A stretch of DNA of 64,000 nucleotides from QZLE01 sp033852135 (GTDB lineage Bacteria; Pseudomonadota; Gammaproteobacteria; QZLD01), in contig JAWSVB010000006.1 of assembly GCA_033852135.1 (NCBI GenBank), positions 1 through 64,000 of the forward strand, in the 5' to 3' direction. Positions 62,397 to 64,000 of this stretch are shown one piece after another. The position numbers and the translations under genes are program-made. Position 1 is the first letter of the stretch; each line of letters starts with the position of its first letter. A model generated the notes under the pieces. It made no database searches, was not told where the DNA came from, and worked only from the letters and a program-made list of their open reading frames with translations.

Positions 62397-62708
62397 CTAG
62401 CCGCCTGCTACTTGAGTTGCAGCTGAGATTAAGCTTGAGATAACTGGGTTACTGAATGAGTAGATCATCGCTACACCAACACCGATCATAGATACCGCAT
62501 CAACAAGACCCGCGATAATGAAAAGCTTAACCTGTAGGTCAGACATAAGTTCTGGCTGACGCACGCAGCTATCAAAGAACTTAGCACCTAGGTAAGAGAA
62601 GCCAGCGCCTGTTGTTACAGCTGCTACTGAAACAATGATTGCAACTGCGATAACTGAGATGTAACTCACTTGACCGATTTGCTGAATTATTAGATCTGTA
62701 CCTGTCAT
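62397..62708 (-). CDS. atpE: Fo ATP synthase c subunit
   Basis: 103 residues, longer than the common 79-85. Two TM helices with polar loop CVRQPEL (RQP conserved) and the ion-binding Asp in FIIAGLVDAVSMIGVGVAMIY. The sequence around the Asp lacks the Gln/Glu-Ser/Thr pattern of sodium types, so protons are expected. An extra segment follows the second helix (SNPVISSLISAATQVAGG), and the N-terminus is also somewhat extended. Confidence 0.96.
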   Translation of the reverse strand: MTGTDLIIQQIGQVSYISVIAVAIIVSVAAVTTGAGFSYLGAKFFDSCVRQPELMSDLQVKLFIIAGLVDAVSMIGVGVAMIYSFSNPVISSLISAATQVAGG

Positions 62709-62793
62709 CTTTCCTCCTAATGAAAAAGATTGTTAACTAAAAACACTTGAAACTTACTATTGTAAAAACAACGTTTGTATAACTAGAGTTTGA

Positions 62794-63573
62794 TTAGTGT
62801 GAATCAAACGCCATGCTCATATAGATGAGTGATAACATCATAAATATGAATGCTTGCAACGTGATAATAAATATGTGGAATAGTGCCCAAGGCAGTGTGG
62901 CTGTCCACTGTGCCCACCATGGCAGTAATGCCATTAGGATGAAGAACAACTCACCAACATACATATTTCCATAAAGCCTAAGTGCTAGCGAGAAAGGTTT
63001 AGCTAAATCTTCAACCATTCTCAGCACTATATTGAATGGCATCAAAAAGATACCAAACGGCGCCGTCGCGTATTCTTTAGCAAAGGTTTTTATACCTTTC
63101 TGTCGAATTCCAAAAAAGTAAACTATTGCAAATACACCTAATGCTACACCAAGAGTTCCGTTTATATCTGTAGAAGGGACAACTTTGAGGTAAGGGATTC
63201 CTATCCAAGCAGCTAAGGCTGGCAGGTAATCGATTGGAACCAGATCCATTAGGTTAAACAGGAATACCCAGCAAAAAATTGCTAACCCGATTGGGGCAAG
63301 AACTGATGGGTGACCATGAAAAACCTCTGTAACCTGGGCTTCTACGAACTCAAACATTATCTCACAGAAGTTTTGTAACCGCCCCGGCACACCCGAAGTT
63401 GCGCGCTTAGCAGCTATTCTGAAGATAACGAGGAAGACAATACCGAGTACGATAGAAAAGAAGAGGGTATCGATGTGAAGCTTCATAAAGCCTTCACCTG
63501 TGCTCAGTGGTGTCAAGTGATGCAGTATGTACTCATTACTTGTCATTGAGGCTGAACCAGACATAGATATCAA
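62794..63573 (-). CDS. atpB: Fo ATP synthase a subunit
   Basis: 259 residues, five to six TM helices. The essential Arg lies in FSLALRLYGNMYVGELFF; also EFVEAQVTEVFHG and the C-terminal LQAFIFMMLSLIYMSMAF. It forms the half-channels next to the c ring. It overlaps atpI by four bases. Confidence 0.97.
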   Translation of the reverse strand: MISMSGSASMTSNEYILHHLTPLSTGEGFMKLHIDTLFFSIVLGIVFLVIFRIAAKRATSGVPGRLQNFCEIMFEFVEAQVTEVFHGHPSVLAPIGLAIFCWVFLFNLMDLVPIDYLPALAAWIGIPYLKVVPSTDINGTLGVALGVFAIVYFFGIRQKGIKTFAKEYATAPFGIFLMPFNIVLRMVEDLAKPFSLALRLYGNMYVGELFFILMALLPWWAQWTATLPWALFHIFIITLQAFIFMMLSLIYMSMAFDSH

Positions 63574-63962
63574 CTCTCCTTCGGTATGTTAGATACCATT
63601 GTACGCATTAGTGATATCCAAAACGCTACGTATGTAAGAGCAAAAGTTGCTAGCATTGGTAACATTTTGGGTTTTATATAAATTACAACTATTGCAAGCA
63701 TAGTTGAAATTAAAACCGTTTTCACAGCTTCTCCGAAAAAAAATAATTTCCGAGCTGCTTTTGGATCTTTCGATCCTTTTCCGGCAAACATAATGAAGAC
63801 CAGAATCAAGTGAGGAAGCGTACTAGAAATCCCACCGATAAGTCCTGCTTTTGCCGATTCAATATCTTGAAACAGGTAGAACAGCGCACTGGAAATTAGA
63901 GTTAGTATGAGTTGTATCAAAACTACCCTCAGTGCTGAATATCTAGGTTGCTCATTAACCAC
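63570..63962 (-). CDS. atpI: ATP synthase assembly protein I
   Basis: 130 residues with four TM helices (ALRVVLIQLILTLISSALFYLF, AGLIGGISSTLPHLILVFIMF and two more). It helps assemble the c ring and is typically first in the operon, although its promoter must lie beyond the window or in the last 38 bases. ATGA overlap with atpB. Confidence 0.93.
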   Translation of the reverse strand: MVNEQPRYSALRVVLIQLILTLISSALFYLFQDIESAKAGLIGGISSTLPHLILVFIMFAGKGSKDPKAARKLFFFGEAVKTVLISTMLAIVVIYIKPKMLPMLATFALTYVAFWISLMRTMVSNIPKES

Positions 63963-64000
63963 TGGATCGCTCCTTAGTTGATGGCTTCAAAGCTACAATT

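Overview
The window looks like chromosome of an AT-rich gammaproteobacterium. The evidence is gene order: mreBCD-mrdA-rodA-mltB-rlpA-dacA-ybeD, coaX beside a tRNA-Thr, atpIBEFHAGDC followed by glmU-glmS, plus rsmJ, djlA and a Pseudomonas-type split B12-dependent ribonucleotide reductase (nrdJa/nrdJb). A polyhydroxyalkanoate synthase and a CoA-transferase suggest carbon storage and short-chain acyl-CoA metabolism. The sequence alone does not name a genus.

Layout. 1-4682: one end of an integrative conjugative element (ParA, ParB, DUF2857, STY4528-like protein, and the start of one more gene), abutting the 3' end of an intact tRNA-Thr(TGT). 4683-10344: core genes coaX, hslO and gatCAB. 10717-20081: the cell-elongation/peptidoglycan block. 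20355-20663: the decayed 3' part of lipA, where lipB-lipA would be expected. 20657-34487: housekeeping and metabolic genes (ElyC-like protein, spermidine-synthase-like protein, EamA exporter, phaC, rsmJ, AsmA-like protein, a CoA-transferase/PadR/sirtuin operon, rpoD). 34560-34636: tRNA-Ile2(CAT).

34796-47997 is the accessory region. It holds (a) a two-gene operon of a class I methyltransferase and a PLP alpha-oxoamine synthase fused to a degenerate GGDEF domain that keeps an RxxD inhibitory-site motif; (b) gene debris (a helicase 3' fragment and a HEPN-like fragment) and a palindromic repeat; (c) a 1500-residue secreted MAM/thrombospondin-3 protein with an internal 609-bp tandem duplication; and (d) a Fic-SF1 helicase operon behind a long inverted-repeat operator. 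48143-64000 returns to core genes: djlA, yjbQ, tRNA-Phe, nrdJab with DnaA- and NrdR-type boxes, glmS, glmU and the F1Fo ATP synthase operon.

The strongest candidates for something new are the oxoamine synthase-GGDEF fusion with its methyltransferase partner (possible c-di-GMP control of a signal or lipid synthase) and the Fic-helicase operon (possible defence or stress module). Smaller points are an apparent ATC start codon for mreC, palindromic repeats inside an ICE coding sequence that could be partition or replication sites, and a scattered hairpin family with a conserved loop and variable but self-complementary stems.
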